The notes under the pieces: generated by a model
Told to the model about the DNA's origin: nothing
Database searches by the model: none
What the model saw: only the letters and a program-made list of their open reading frames with translations
Source of the DNA: Roseinatronobacter domitianus
Lineage (GTDB): Bacteria; Pseudomonadota; Alphaproteobacteria; Rhodobacterales; Rhodobacteraceae
Length of the DNA stretch: 64,000 nt
Assembly (NCBI RefSeq): GCF_023336755.1
Contig: NZ_JALZWP010000002.1
Location: 310,001-374,000 of the forward strand
Direction: 5' to 3'
Shown here: piece after piece, positions 39,569 to 49,300 of the stretch
How positions within the stretch are numbered: the stretch's first letter is position 1
Layout: each line of letters starts with the position of its first letter
Program-made: the position numbers and the translations under genes

Positions 39569-39880
39569 TTAGCGGCCAGCGCAATATTGCTCTGCCGATG
39601 CCCCAAAGGCGCGGTAGCGGTCCCAGAATTCGTTATCGCGTGCGGTTTTTGACATCCGGACACGCTGCGCTTCGTCAGGGTCGGAAAAGAAGCGCGCGGC
39701 GCGGCGCTGCTCGGAGCGCGTGAGAGCGCTTTGTGCCACGCTGTCTATGCACCGGCATAATGCCCGCGTGGCTTGTGCGCGATCCGACCGCACGCATGCG
39801 TTTTCGATCGGTCCTGCAAATGCGCCCTGCGGTCCGACAAGCAAAAGCCCCGTCACCGCGGCGGAAAGAAGATATTTCAT
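39569..39880 (-). CDS. Small secreted protein of unknown function
   Basis: 103 residues with a clear signal peptide (KYLLSAAVTGLLLVGPQGAFA) and a GAGGTAAC ribosome-binding site. The mature part has four cysteines (one at ENACVRS, a CRC pair and one near the C-terminus) and many basic and acidic residues, suggesting two disulfides. I recognise no domain. The 200-bp gap between it and the next leftward gene (39881-40082) is non-coding. Confidence 0.72.
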   Translation of the reverse strand: MKYLLSAAVTGLLLVGPQGAFAGPIENACVRSDRAQATRALCRCIDSVAQSALTRSEQRRAARFFSDPDEAQRVRMSKTARDNEFWDRYRAFGASAEQYCAGR

Positions 39881-40082
39881 GTTACCTCTGCCGATGTTTG
39901 TTGCGCGTTGCTGCCGATACTGATGACCGAGGGTAAATTAACTGACAACGCACACTGCCTATGATTGAATAGTAGCAGAAAACGCCTGTTTTTCCATTCA
40001 AAACCAAGCTTTGGTCATTCTGCCGCGCATCCCGCCAAGCGTGTGGCAGATGTTGCAGCACGCTCGTTTTGCCCCACCAGTC

Positions 40083-40793
40083 CTAGCTGTGGGTCGTGGC
40101 AGATAACGCCCGATCATTGGCCGCAAGTTCGACCGCTGTAATAAAGGCAGCCCCCAGAATAGCGAATCGCCCTTGCAAGGTTGCGCCGGGGATGAAGCCG
40201 TCGACATCGGCCGTGAACTGTGCGGTGAATCGTTGTTTGGACAGATCTATCGTCAAGACTATGTCGTGAAAGCCCAGCATTTGGCGGCTTACGGCATATT
40301 GCGCCTTGTAGGCCGCTTCTTTCGCGCTGAAGACAAGTTTTGCGAAATGGCCCCGTTGCGACGGTCCAAGACTGGACAGCCAATTCATTTCCGCCATGGT
40401 GCAGATTTCCGGCCATAGCGCAGATTCAAGCGGCGCCGTGGCTTCAATATCCAACCCCAGCGCGCAGATTTCGGGCGCGTCCGTCACCACTGCAAGGCAA
40501 TCGCGTGCGCTGTGGGTGATAGAGCCGGTCAGGCCGCGTGGCCAGATGGGCGCGCGATCTTCACCTTGCAGCACGGGGCGCGGCGGCTGTCCCAGCAGGC
40601 TCATTGCCTCGCGCGCGGCGGCGCGACCGGCCCCGAATTCGCGCGCACGGGCAGGGCGGACCTGCTCGACGGCCAGAACCTCGTCCCCGATCAGGCGCGG
40701 CATGGGAGCGGTCGGGTCAGCCCAGGCCATGGCAACGGTTTCGCTGAACAGGGGCCGGGCGAATTCGGAATACGAAAAACGTTGTTGAATCAT
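40083..40793 (-). CDS. 4'-phosphopantetheinyl transferase (EntD-type)
   Basis: 236 residues. Attaches the phosphopantetheine arm to carrier proteins. Motifs of the Sfp/EntD family are RAREFGAGRAAAREAM (50-65), WPRGLTGSITHS (84-95), the magnesium motif GLDIE (113-117) and FSAKEAAYK (155-163). Its ATG overlaps the NRPS stop by four bases, and it is the last gene of the PKS-NRPS operon. It presumably activates the ACP of the PKS and the PCP of the NRPS encoded upstream. Confidence 0.93.
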   Translation of the reverse strand: MIQQRFSYSEFARPLFSETVAMAWADPTAPMPRLIGDEVLAVEQVRPARAREFGAGRAAAREAMSLLGQPPRPVLQGEDRAPIWPRGLTGSITHSARDCLAVVTDAPEICALGLDIEATAPLESALWPEICTMAEMNWLSSLGPSQRGHFAKLVFSAKEAAYKAQYAVSRQMLGFHDIVLTIDLSKQRFTAQFTADVDGFIPGATLQGRFAILGAAFITAVELAANDRALSATTHS

Positions 40794-43700
40794 TTGGAGC
40801 CAGTCCTTCTGTCACGCATGGCTCGGCGGCGGGCCGTGGCATCTAGGCGGTCGGGTTGTGCGGTTGCGTCAGGTGCCGGATGCAGGGGTTGCACGCTGGC
40901 CGGTTTTGCCGGGCGTTGCTTGGCCTCCAGATGGCGGGCCAGATCGCCCAAAACCGGGAAGCGGAAGATGTCAGTAATCGACAGTCCCGGCATGTTCAGC
41001 CGCGTGCGCAAGTCCCGATGCGCCTGCACCGCCAAAAGCGAATGGCCGCCAAGGTTGAAGAAATTATCCGACGCCTGCACCCGTGCCACGCCCAGCACGT
41101 CTTGCCACACCTGCGCAATGGTGGATTGCGTGCTGCCATCGGCCTGCGTGCCAGTGACCGGTTCAGGTGCCGAAAGCGGTGCTTGCGCCACAGGTGCGGG
41201 AAGCGCCTTGCGGTCGATTTTCTTGTTCGGGGTCAGCGGCAGGCTGGCCATGGGCACATAATGCGCAGGCAGCATATGCGCAGTCAGCCTGTCTGCCAGT
41301 GCTGCGCGCAATTCGCCCGTCGGGGTGCCGGTGTAATAGGCCACCAGCCGCACATCTCCGGGCTGATCTTCGCGCGCGATAACCACGGCGGCGTTGATAC
41401 CGGGCTGCGCTTCCAGCGCGGCCTCGATCTCGCCCAGTTCAATGCGGTGGCCGCGCAGCTTGACCTGATTGTCCACCCGGCCAAGAAAGTCGATACCCCC
41501 CGCCGGGTTGCGGCGCACCAGATCGCCCGTGCGGTATAGTCGCCCCGGCCCATAGGGGTTTTCGATAAACCGCTCTGCGGTCAGCTCGGCCCGGTTCCAA
41601 TAGCCGCGCGTAACACCATCGCCGCCGATATACAGTTCACCCTCGATGCCAAGGGCAACGGGGCGTTGTGCATCGTCCAGCACGTGCAGGGTTGTGTTGG
41701 CGATTGGTGCACCAATGCCGACCGTGCCCGAGCCGCCCCGCGATTGCGCGGTCGAAGACCAAATCGTCGTTTCCGTCGGCCCATACATGTTGCGCAGCGG
41801 CTGGCCGGTCAGCCCGGAGAGGTCTTGCGCCAAGGCACCCGGCAGTGCCTCGCCCCCGAGCATTACGTTGGGGACGGTGGCAAGGGCTGCGCGCGCCTCG
41901 TCATTCAGGCACAGCATCCGCGCCATGGACGGCGTGCATTGCAGATGCGTGACCTTGTGGCGCAGGATTTGCGCGGCCAGCGAGAAATCATCCTCCGGCA
42001 GTTGCAGCCCGGCATTGGACCGTTTCACCACCTCGGCCAGCGGATACAGCCCTTCCAGCACCTGTTCGGTGGCAATGCCATAGTCGATCAGGCAGGCCAC
42101 TTCGTTCACGCCGATGGCTTTCAACTGCTCGACCCGTTCGAGACAATCTTCGACCGTGCCGAACAGGCCCGAATCCTCGAAATAGCGGTTAAAGGCATAG
42201 TCCAGAATGCCCTCGACCTCATCCTCGGACAGGGTGGAGAGGTCGATATCCATGGGGTTCTTCGCGCCTTGGGGCTTTTTGAACGCCGGAAAAGCCCAGG
42301 CATATTGCTTTACCAGACCCGCCGCCGCCAGCAGGTAGCTTTTCATCGGGCCACGCGCCACTTCGCGAGCATGGTCGCGGTCGCGCGCGACGAAGGTGTG
42401 CAACATCAGCGTGACGGTGAACTTGGCAGGGTCATAGCCCGTTTCGCGCAGCGCTTCATGGTAGATCTTGATTTTGCCCTCTACCTCGGCAATCGACTGG
42501 CCCAGCAGGTGGGTCAGCACATGCGCGCCCAAGCGCCCGGCCTCACGCCATGTGTCGGGGTTGCCCGCCGTAGTCAGCCAGATGTTCAATTCGGACGACA
42601 CCGGGCGCGGCAAAGTCTGGATGGGCACCATGCCATCGCCCTTGTCGAATTCCACCGTTTCGCCGCGCCACAGCTTGCGCAGGGTGTCCAGCGTGTCGAA
42701 CATAGCCGCCTTGTTGTTGGGGGGGCGATTTTCGGGGCGCAGTACGAAATCGACCGGGTGCCAGCCAGAGGCGATGCCAATGCCGGTGCGCCCGTTGGTC
42801 AGGTTGTCGATCATGGCCCATTCTTCGGCAATGCGGATGGGTGAATGCAGCGGGGCCACGCAAGAGCCTGCCCGCACGGCGATATTCTTGGTCACGGCGG
42901 CAACCGCCGCGCCCGATACAGAGGGGTTGGCGAAAGGCCCGCCAAAGGCGTGGAAATGGCGTTCCGGCGTCCAGACCGCGCAGAAGCCGTGGGTGTCGGC
43001 GAACTTGGCGCCTTCCAGCAAAAGGTGATATTTCTGAGGGCCTTGGCCGTCATCATTGCCCCAATACATGAGGCTGAAATCCATGTGCCCGTCGCTGACG
43101 CGCACCGGGCCCTTGGCAACCATGGCGCGATCTTCGTCGCCCATCAGCACGATCTTGAAGCCGCGCGCCAGCGTCCAGAACAGTTCCAGCACGGAAATGT
43201 CGAAGCTGAGTGACGTGACAGCCAGCCACACGCCGGGCGGGTCGTGGCGGATGCAATCATCCATGCCCGCGAAGAAATTGGCGACATTGCTGTGTTCAAC
43301 CATGACCCCCTTGGGTGTTCCGGTAGAGCCTGACGTGTAGATCAGATAGGCAAGATTGTCGGCTGTGACCGCGCTGTCGGGGTTGGTTGCGGGAGCATCG
43401 GCCAGCCGCGAATCTGTGTCCAGTTGCAGCAGGTCTGCCGCGTGGTTGGGCAGCACATCCAGCAGCGCGTGTTCGGTCACGACAATCGGCGCGCCGGAAT
43501 CTGTCAGGTAATGCGCCAAGCGGTCGGAAGGGTATGCCGGGTCCAGCGGAACATAGGCGCCGCCAGCCTTCAGAATACCCAGTGCGCCCACCAGCAGGTT
43601 CGGCCCACGCTTGGCGCAAAGCGCAACGGGAGTATCGGGTTGTAGGCCCATGCTGAGCAGCACATGCGCGACACGGTTGGCGCGCGCGTTCAATTCGGCA

Positions 43701-45316
43701 TAGGTCAGGCGTTGCGCCTCGAATGTCAGCGCCTCGGCATCGGGGGTTTTGGCCACTTGCGCTTCGAACGCGTGGTGTATGCAGATTCGGTCATAATCCC
43801 GCGCTGTGTCGTCCTGTGGCGCTGCCGGCGCGTCGATCTGCGCCGAGAGCGGTAGATCGGCCAGTTTGGGGCCAAGCATTTCGATCTGCGTTTTCAGCGC
43901 CTCGGCTTGTTCGTGTGACAAACACGCCGGGTCGAACCGCAGGCACGGGCCGGACAGGTCCAGCACCAGCGCGGCATCGGTTAAGGTGCCATCGGTTACG
44001 GCCAATTCCGGCGGTGCGATGGGGCCAAGTTGCGGATCGCGCGCGGGAAGGTCGCGGGCCAAGGCAGGCGCGCGGGTGGCGCGTGTGATTTGCGTGGCAA
44101 GGCTGGTCAGTGGCCCGGTGTCGTCCATCTGGACGGCGAGCGGCACCCAGCCCAGCAGAAAATCTGAAGCCTGTGCGGCGTGTTCAGCACCGGCACGCGT
44201 AACATGTGCCATGCGCAGCGCGTCGCGCCCGAATTGCGCGGCCAATGCACCGGCGAAAGCTGCGATCTGTTGCGCGACCGTCGCGTCGCCCATGGACAGC
44301 GCCAGCATGTCTGACGGTGTGCCGCGCCCAAGCCCCAGATCGGACGCCGCGCGCAGGGCATCACGATAGCCAAGCTCTGCATTTCCAATTTGCGTCAGCA
44401 CATCATGCAGGCGTGTATCGGGGTTAGCGATTGTGTCGCCAGCAGCCGCGATTGCGGCTGGAATGACCGCGTGGCCTTGCTGGCAGGTCAGCCCGCTCAA
44501 GCGCAATGCGCCATCGGCGCAGGCCAGTGTCAGGCTGTTTTCGGTTACGTCCAGAACCGTGCCGGGGGTGGCGTGGCCGGTGGCGGGTTCAGCATGGCCC
44601 AGGCAGATGACCGTTTCGCCCAGTCGTAGCTTGGCCGTGGTCAGCGGGTTCCAATAGGGACCGTGGTCCATGGCGCGGACAAGGCGCATGATGTCGGACA
44701 TGGTCTGGCGCGGATCAATCTGCCCACCAAGTGCGGGCCGGTCGGCGCGGGTATGGACAGAGCGGGCCGACATGTCTTGCGGCTGGCGAATCAGCTGCCC
44801 GCTTTCCAGCATGTCCAGAACCTGCGCAAAGCTGTCCAGCCCGGCGCTGAAACATTTGGTGTTAAGCGTCAGCGCGGTGTCGTCGGATGTGATGTCGAAT
44901 TCGGCGCGCATTAGCACATCGCCGGTATCAACACCGTCTTCCATGATGTGCCAGGCGATGCCGTGGCGCGGCTCATCGTTCAGCAACGCCCAGACCGGCG
45001 CATTCAGCCCTGCATGGCGCGGCAATGGGCCGTCATGGAAATTGATCGCGGCATTGCGGGGCAGGTCCAGCACATCGCGCCCCAACATGCGCAGCCCGGC
45101 CACGTTGAACAGCCAATCAACCCGCAGCCCGGCCAGCCGTGCCGCCAGCCCTGCACCGGGGGTCAGCACGTTCAGTCCAGCGTCTGTTGCCCAATCCGCG
45201 ACACGCGGATTATCGGTGACAACCGCTGCCACAGAATGCCCGCGCGCCAAAATCTGTGCGCCACATTCTGCGGTCAAAGTTTCGTCGCCAATGAGGATGC
45301 TGCTAAACTGTGTCAT
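40790..45316 (-). CDS. NRPS module: formyltransferase, adenylation domain with inserted luciferase-like monooxygenase, PCP
   Basis: 1508 residues. Domains: formyltransferase-like (~1-280; NFHDGPLPRHAG at 92-103, with the catalytic-type ED/H region GIAWHIMEDGVDTGD); a linker ~290-500 resembling a remnant of a condensation domain without a recognisable HHxxxDG; adenylation domain from ~512 (A3 YTSGSTGTPKG 660-670, then FDISVLELF). At ~744-1095 an FMN-dependent luciferase-like domain of the MupA/Atu3671 type is inserted, starting DFSLMYWGNDDGQG. Adenylation then resumes (YGPTETT 1178-1184, YRTGDL, NQVKLRGHRIELGEIE). The PCP follows with LGGHS (S1426). The start ATG has AGGGG upstream. Confidence 0.92.
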   Translation of the reverse strand: MTQFSSILIGDETLTAECGAQILARGHSVAAVVTDNPRVADWATDAGLNVLTPGAGLAARLAGLRVDWLFNVAGLRMLGRDVLDLPRNAAINFHDGPLPRHAGLNAPVWALLNDEPRHGIAWHIMEDGVDTGDVLMRAEFDITSDDTALTLNTKCFSAGLDSFAQVLDMLESGQLIRQPQDMSARSVHTRADRPALGGQIDPRQTMSDIMRLVRAMDHGPYWNPLTTAKLRLGETVICLGHAEPATGHATPGTVLDVTENSLTLACADGALRLSGLTCQQGHAVIPAAIAAAGDTIANPDTRLHDVLTQIGNAELGYRDALRAASDLGLGRGTPSDMLALSMGDATVAQQIAAFAGALAAQFGRDALRMAHVTRAGAEHAAQASDFLLGWVPLAVQMDDTGPLTSLATQITRATRAPALARDLPARDPQLGPIAPPELAVTDGTLTDAALVLDLSGPCLRFDPACLSHEQAEALKTQIEMLGPKLADLPLSAQIDAPAAPQDDTARDYDRICIHHAFEAQVAKTPDAEALTFEAQRLTYAELNARANRVAHVLLSMGLQPDTPVALCAKRGPNLLVGALGILKAGGAYVPLDPAYPSDRLAHYLTDSGAPIVVTEHALLDVLPNHAADLLQLDTDSRLADAPATNPDSAVTADNLAYLIYTSGSTGTPKGVMVEHSNVANFFAGMDDCIRHDPPGVWLAVTSLSFDISVLELFWTLARGFKIVLMGDEDRAMVAKGPVRVSDGHMDFSLMYWGNDDGQGPQKYHLLLEGAKFADTHGFCAVWTPERHFHAFGGPFANPSVSGAAVAAVTKNIAVRAGSCVAPLHSPIRIAEEWAMIDNLTNGRTGIGIASGWHPVDFVLRPENRPPNNKAAMFDTLDTLRKLWRGETVEFDKGDGMVPIQTLPRPVSSELNIWLTTAGNPDTWREAGRLGAHVLTHLLGQSIAEVEGKIKIYHEALRETGYDPAKFTVTLMLHTFVARDRDHAREVARGPMKSYLLAAAGLVKQYAWAFPAFKKPQGAKNPMDIDLSTLSEDEVEGILDYAFNRYFEDSGLFGTVEDCLERVEQLKAIGVNEVACLIDYGIATEQVLEGLYPLAEVVKRSNAGLQLPEDDFSLAAQILRHKVTHLQCTPSMARMLCLNDEARAALATVPNVMLGGEALPGALAQDLSGLTGQPLRNMYGPTETTIWSSTAQSRGGSGTVGIGAPIANTTLHVLDDAQRPVALGIEGELYIGGDGVTRGYWNRAELTAERFIENPYGPGRLYRTGDLVRRNPAGGIDFLGRVDNQVKLRGHRIELGEIEAALEAQPGINAAVVIAREDQPGDVRLVAYYTGTPTGELRAALADRLTAHMLPAHYVPMASLPLTPNKKIDRKALPAPVAQAPLSAPEPVTGTQADGSTQSTIAQVWQDVLGVARVQASDNFFNLGGHSLLAVQAHRDLRTRLNMPGLSITDIFRFPVLGDLARHLEAKQRPAKPASVQPLHPAPDATAQPDRLDATARRRAMRDRRTGSK

Positions 45317-45325
45317 ACCAAACCC

Positions 45326-46312
45326 CTATCGGGCCGCTTCGCGTGCCCTTTTAGTGTCCTGAGAGGCCGTCGCGCCCGGCATCAGGGATCGCATTGTGTG
45401 TGAAAGCAAATCGCGCAGAAAATAAGGCGGAATGCGATCTTCTTTGCGTTCGATCACGCGGCGCGTGTTCCAGATGATCGCACCAGCCAGATAGGCTAAA
45501 GTCGTCAGTAGCGCATAGCCGCGCCCGCCACGATTGGTGAAATACAGCCAGCGCGAATCGAACCAATAGGCCGGTTTGCGTGCGTGTTCTGTCACCCCGG
45601 TAGAGGCACCGCCGACATGCACGACCCGGCTTGTGGGCAAAAACATGCCGTGCCAGCCAGCATCGGAAATGCGGTGGCACAGGTCGGTTTCCTCGAAATA
45701 CAGGAAGAACCGCTCATCAAACAGGCCGACCTGATCGAGCGTGGCGTGGCGAAACATCACGCTTGCCCCGGCGCACCAATCGACCCGCGTCGGGCTGCGT
45801 GGCATGCCGATGGGCACGATATGTTTGCGCAGCAACCGCGAGACGAGGCCGGTCTGCGCCGCTGTCTCGAGCTCTGACCAGGCAGAGTGAAACTGAAAGG
45901 CGGTGATGTGATCTTCGCCATCCTCGCCTTGAATATGGCTGCCAACAAAGCCGCAATCGGGGTGCGCACCAAGGTAATCGCGCAGCTTTGTAATGGCGTC
46001 GCGCTCGGGGAAGGCGTCAGAGTTCAGCAGGTAGATGAAATCGGGCCGCGCGCCGTCCGACAGCCCGGCGCGGATGCCGACATTGTTGCCCGCGCCAAAG
46101 CCGCCGTTATGGCCCGATTGAATAACGCGGGTCCGAGGCCAGCCCCGTGTGCCATCGCGCAGGATATCTTCCGACCCGTCGCCGCTGTCATTGTCGACGA
46201 TGACGATCTCGCCCGTCACCTCCTCCATGGCGGCAAGCGCCGCCTGCGCCGCCCGCAAGGTCATTTCGGCGGTGCGGTAATTCAGGATGACCGTCAGGAC
46301 GCAGCCGCTCAT
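45326..46312 (-). CDS. Glycosyltransferase family 2
   Basis: 328 residues. GT-A fold: LTVILNYRT at the start, IVIVDNDSGDGS, HNGGFGAGNNVGI, FIYLLNSDAFP (DxD-like NSD), and later FDERFFLYFEETDLCHR, the pattern of rhamnosyltransferase-like GT2 enzymes. A C-terminal hydrophobic helix (YALLTTLAYLAGAIIW) suggests membrane attachment. Its ATG overlaps the PKS stop by four bases, and nine bases separate its stop from the NRPS start. It presumably adds a sugar to the cluster product or to a lipid-linked intermediate. Confidence 0.9.
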   Translation of the reverse strand: MSGCVLTVILNYRTAEMTLRAAQAALAAMEEVTGEIVIVDNDSGDGSEDILRDGTRGWPRTRVIQSGHNGGFGAGNNVGIRAGLSDGARPDFIYLLNSDAFPERDAITKLRDYLGAHPDCGFVGSHIQGEDGEDHITAFQFHSAWSELETAAQTGLVSRLLRKHIVPIGMPRSPTRVDWCAGASVMFRHATLDQVGLFDERFFLYFEETDLCHRISDAGWHGMFLPTSRVVHVGGASTGVTEHARKPAYWFDSRWLYFTNRGGRGYALLTTLAYLAGAIIWNTRRVIERKEDRIPPYFLRDLLSHTMRSLMPGATASQDTKRAREAAR

Positions 46313-49300
46313 TCCGCCGCCTCCGTGCAGCAGGGCAGGTCGGGCAGCAGGGTTTGCAGCTTGGCGGCCAGAACGCGGACATTGGGTTCCAGAACCATGC
46401 TGTCATGATCGCCGGGCACTTCATACACTTCCAGCGCGGGCGCATATTGCGTCCAATTGTTGTCATGATAGACGAAATCGCGGTCATGGTTCAGCCATTG
46501 CCCGCCAGACACTTTCCAGTGTTTGTCGAGGGGCGGACGGAACAGCACCAATCTACCGCTCCACGGTTGCACCTCGTAGGCGGCGGCAGCGCGCAGGAAC
46601 GCGGCTTCGATCTCTGCATTATGGAACGCATCTTCGCTGGCTTGCTCTGGGGCACTGGCTTGTTTGCGTTTCCACTCCGCGCGGGCCTGCCACCATTCCG
46701 ACAGGTATTTCGGCCCCTTGCGCCGCAGTTCCGCGATCTTGATATACGCGCGGTCCAGTGCAGACGGGTCCGGGCGCACTGGCAAGGGAGAGTCGAGCAG
46801 AACGACCATATCGACCGCTTCGCCCGCAGCCTTCAACTGGCGCGCCATTTCATAAGCGGTGATTCCCCCGCCGGAAAAACCGCCAAGCGTGTAAGGCCCG
46901 TGCGGCTGCACCTGCCGGATTTCGGCGATATAATCGGCTGCGGCGTCCTCTATGCGGTCATGCGGGGCCTCGCCCCCGAACAGGCCGCGCGCCTGCAACC
47001 CGTAAAATGGCCGGTCGCGGCCTGCAAGCGTGGCCAGATGGCGCAGGTTCAACACATTCCCGAACATGCCCGCTACAAGGAAGAAGGGTGGCTTTGTCCC
47101 ACCTTCGCCGTCATGCATGGGCACAAGATGCTTGAAGCGGCGGCGCTTTGGCATCTGCACCACGTTGTCGCCCACAGCAGACTCGAGGCTTGCGCCCGTC
47201 TGCTCTGCGACCATCGCGGCACAGGCCGCGATGGTCGGCGCTTCGAACAGCACCGAAATGGGGAAATCCACGCCATAGGCTTTCTTGATCTGTGCGAACA
47301 AGCGCACCGCGATCAGCGAATGGCCGCCAAGATCGAAGAAACTGTCCTCGACCCCGATTTCATCTATGCCCAGCAAGTTTTGCCAGATACCCGTCAAAGT
47401 GCGCTCTACATCGTTGCGCGGGGCGATGTAATCGGTACCCAGATCGGGGCGCTCGAACCCGCCTTCGGTCGCGGGGGCGTTTGCCTCTGCTGTGACTTGC
47501 GCAATCAGAGCTTTGGGATCAATGGACGACACCACGATGGGCGATACCCCGGTTGCCAATGCGCGCAGGAAGGCCGCCGCGCCTTCGGTCGGTGTGATCC
47601 CCAGCGCCAGCATGTCGCGCAGCCGTTCTTCTGCGGGCGACAGGTTTGTGTTGGCGATGGCGTCGCGTTCAACCTCTGCGGCACGGATCGGGGCGGCATC
47701 GGCAAAGCTGCCCTGTGCCAGCCGCTTGATGGTAAAGCGCGTAATCTCTGCGACCACGGAACCATCCGGTGTGGCCAAGGTAATGTCGAAGCTGGCAAAG
47801 CCCGGATCGCTGTCGCCACGTAGCCGGGCATGGCTGATGATGTGTTGCGGCAGATCGGCCCAAACACGCACGCTGCCATAGGACAACGGCACCCACAGGT
47901 TAACACCGTTATAGCCGGGAATGAGGCCCATTGCCCAGCCGGTCGCAAGGTCCATCAGGGCCGGGTGCAGGATATGTCCGACCTCCAGATCGCCGACAAA
48001 GGCGTCGGGCAATGCCAGATCCGCCAAGCCTTCGCTGTTGCCATAGGCCATCCGGTTCAGAACGCGCCAGCGTGGTCCGAATGCCAGATGCGCTTCTTGC
48101 GGGCTGGCAAGGCCCGCGCCGGTCGTCACATCGGGGCAGCGTGCGGCAATGGCGGCAGGGTCAATCGGGGCGGGGCGCGCTTGGTTGTCCAAAAGCGTGA
48201 TCTGGGCTTGTGCGTTCAGCACGAACCCTTCGGAGCCGCCATGCATGACATCGGAGCGCAGCGCAAAATCATACCCTTCGGGAGAGCGCGCAAGCGTCGC
48301 GCGCAGTTTGCGTGTGCTGCCATCCGCCACACCAAGCGCGCGGAAGAAATACAGGTCACGCAATTCGAACGGGGCGGTTTCGCCTTGGGCACGTAGCGCC
48401 TGCGCGGCAAGGTCCAGATACCCAGTGCCCGGCAGAATTGCTGCGCCATCGCGGGTGCGGTGCTGGTCAACAAGCCAATGGCCGCTTTCCAGAGCGAGGG
48501 TCAGGCGGCGGTTGCCCGCCGGGTCGAACCCCATCTCGTCATAAAGCGGTTGCGGGCAGGGGCTGGCAGGCGCGCTGGGCGTTTGCCCCAGACGCTGCGC
48601 CATGGCGTCGGCGGCCATGCCCGCTTCGGCCCAGATGCCCCAATCCAGCGCGATGACGCGGGTTTTGCCGCCCACGCGCGACCGGGCAAAGGCGTTCAGG
48701 TATTCATTCGCGGCGACATAATCCACCTGCCCCACCGGCGCGGTCAGGGTAGAACTGGACGAAAACAGTGCCATCACCTGCAAACTGCCATCGGGCAGCA
48801 GGCTGTCGAGCACGCGCAACCCGTGCAATTTTGGCGCGAACACTTCCTCTACGTCGCCTGTGGATTTCGCGAGCATCGGAGCATCGGCCATATGCCCTGC
48901 GGCATGGATCAGACCATAAGGCGCACCATGCGCGGCTTGGGCGGCGGCCAGCGCATTGCGCATCTGGTCAATGTTGCAAACATCCGCGCCCGCGACGTGG
49001 ACATGGCCGCCAAGGGCTTCCAACCGCTCCACCGCCAGAATGCGGCGGGTCGTCGTATCCGCGGGGCCATGGCTGGCCTGCCACGCGGCCCAGTCGGTGC
49101 GGTCGGGCAGGGGGGTGCGGGCGATCAGGGTGATTTTTGCCTTGAACCGCGTAATCAGGTCTTCGGCAAGGCTTAGGCCAATACCGCCAAACCCGCCGGT
49201 AATGACCCAATGCGCACCATCGGGCATGTCGGGGACCGCATCGGGCAGCGGGGCGGGGCGCAAGACCTGCCCATACCGCTTGCCCGCGCGCAACAGGGCC

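Noticed and set aside
47830-49176. Frames opposite the PKS gene
   Set aside because: They are antisense shadows of the 2110-codon PKS gene. Their Arg/His-rich content reflects GC-rich codons read backwards.
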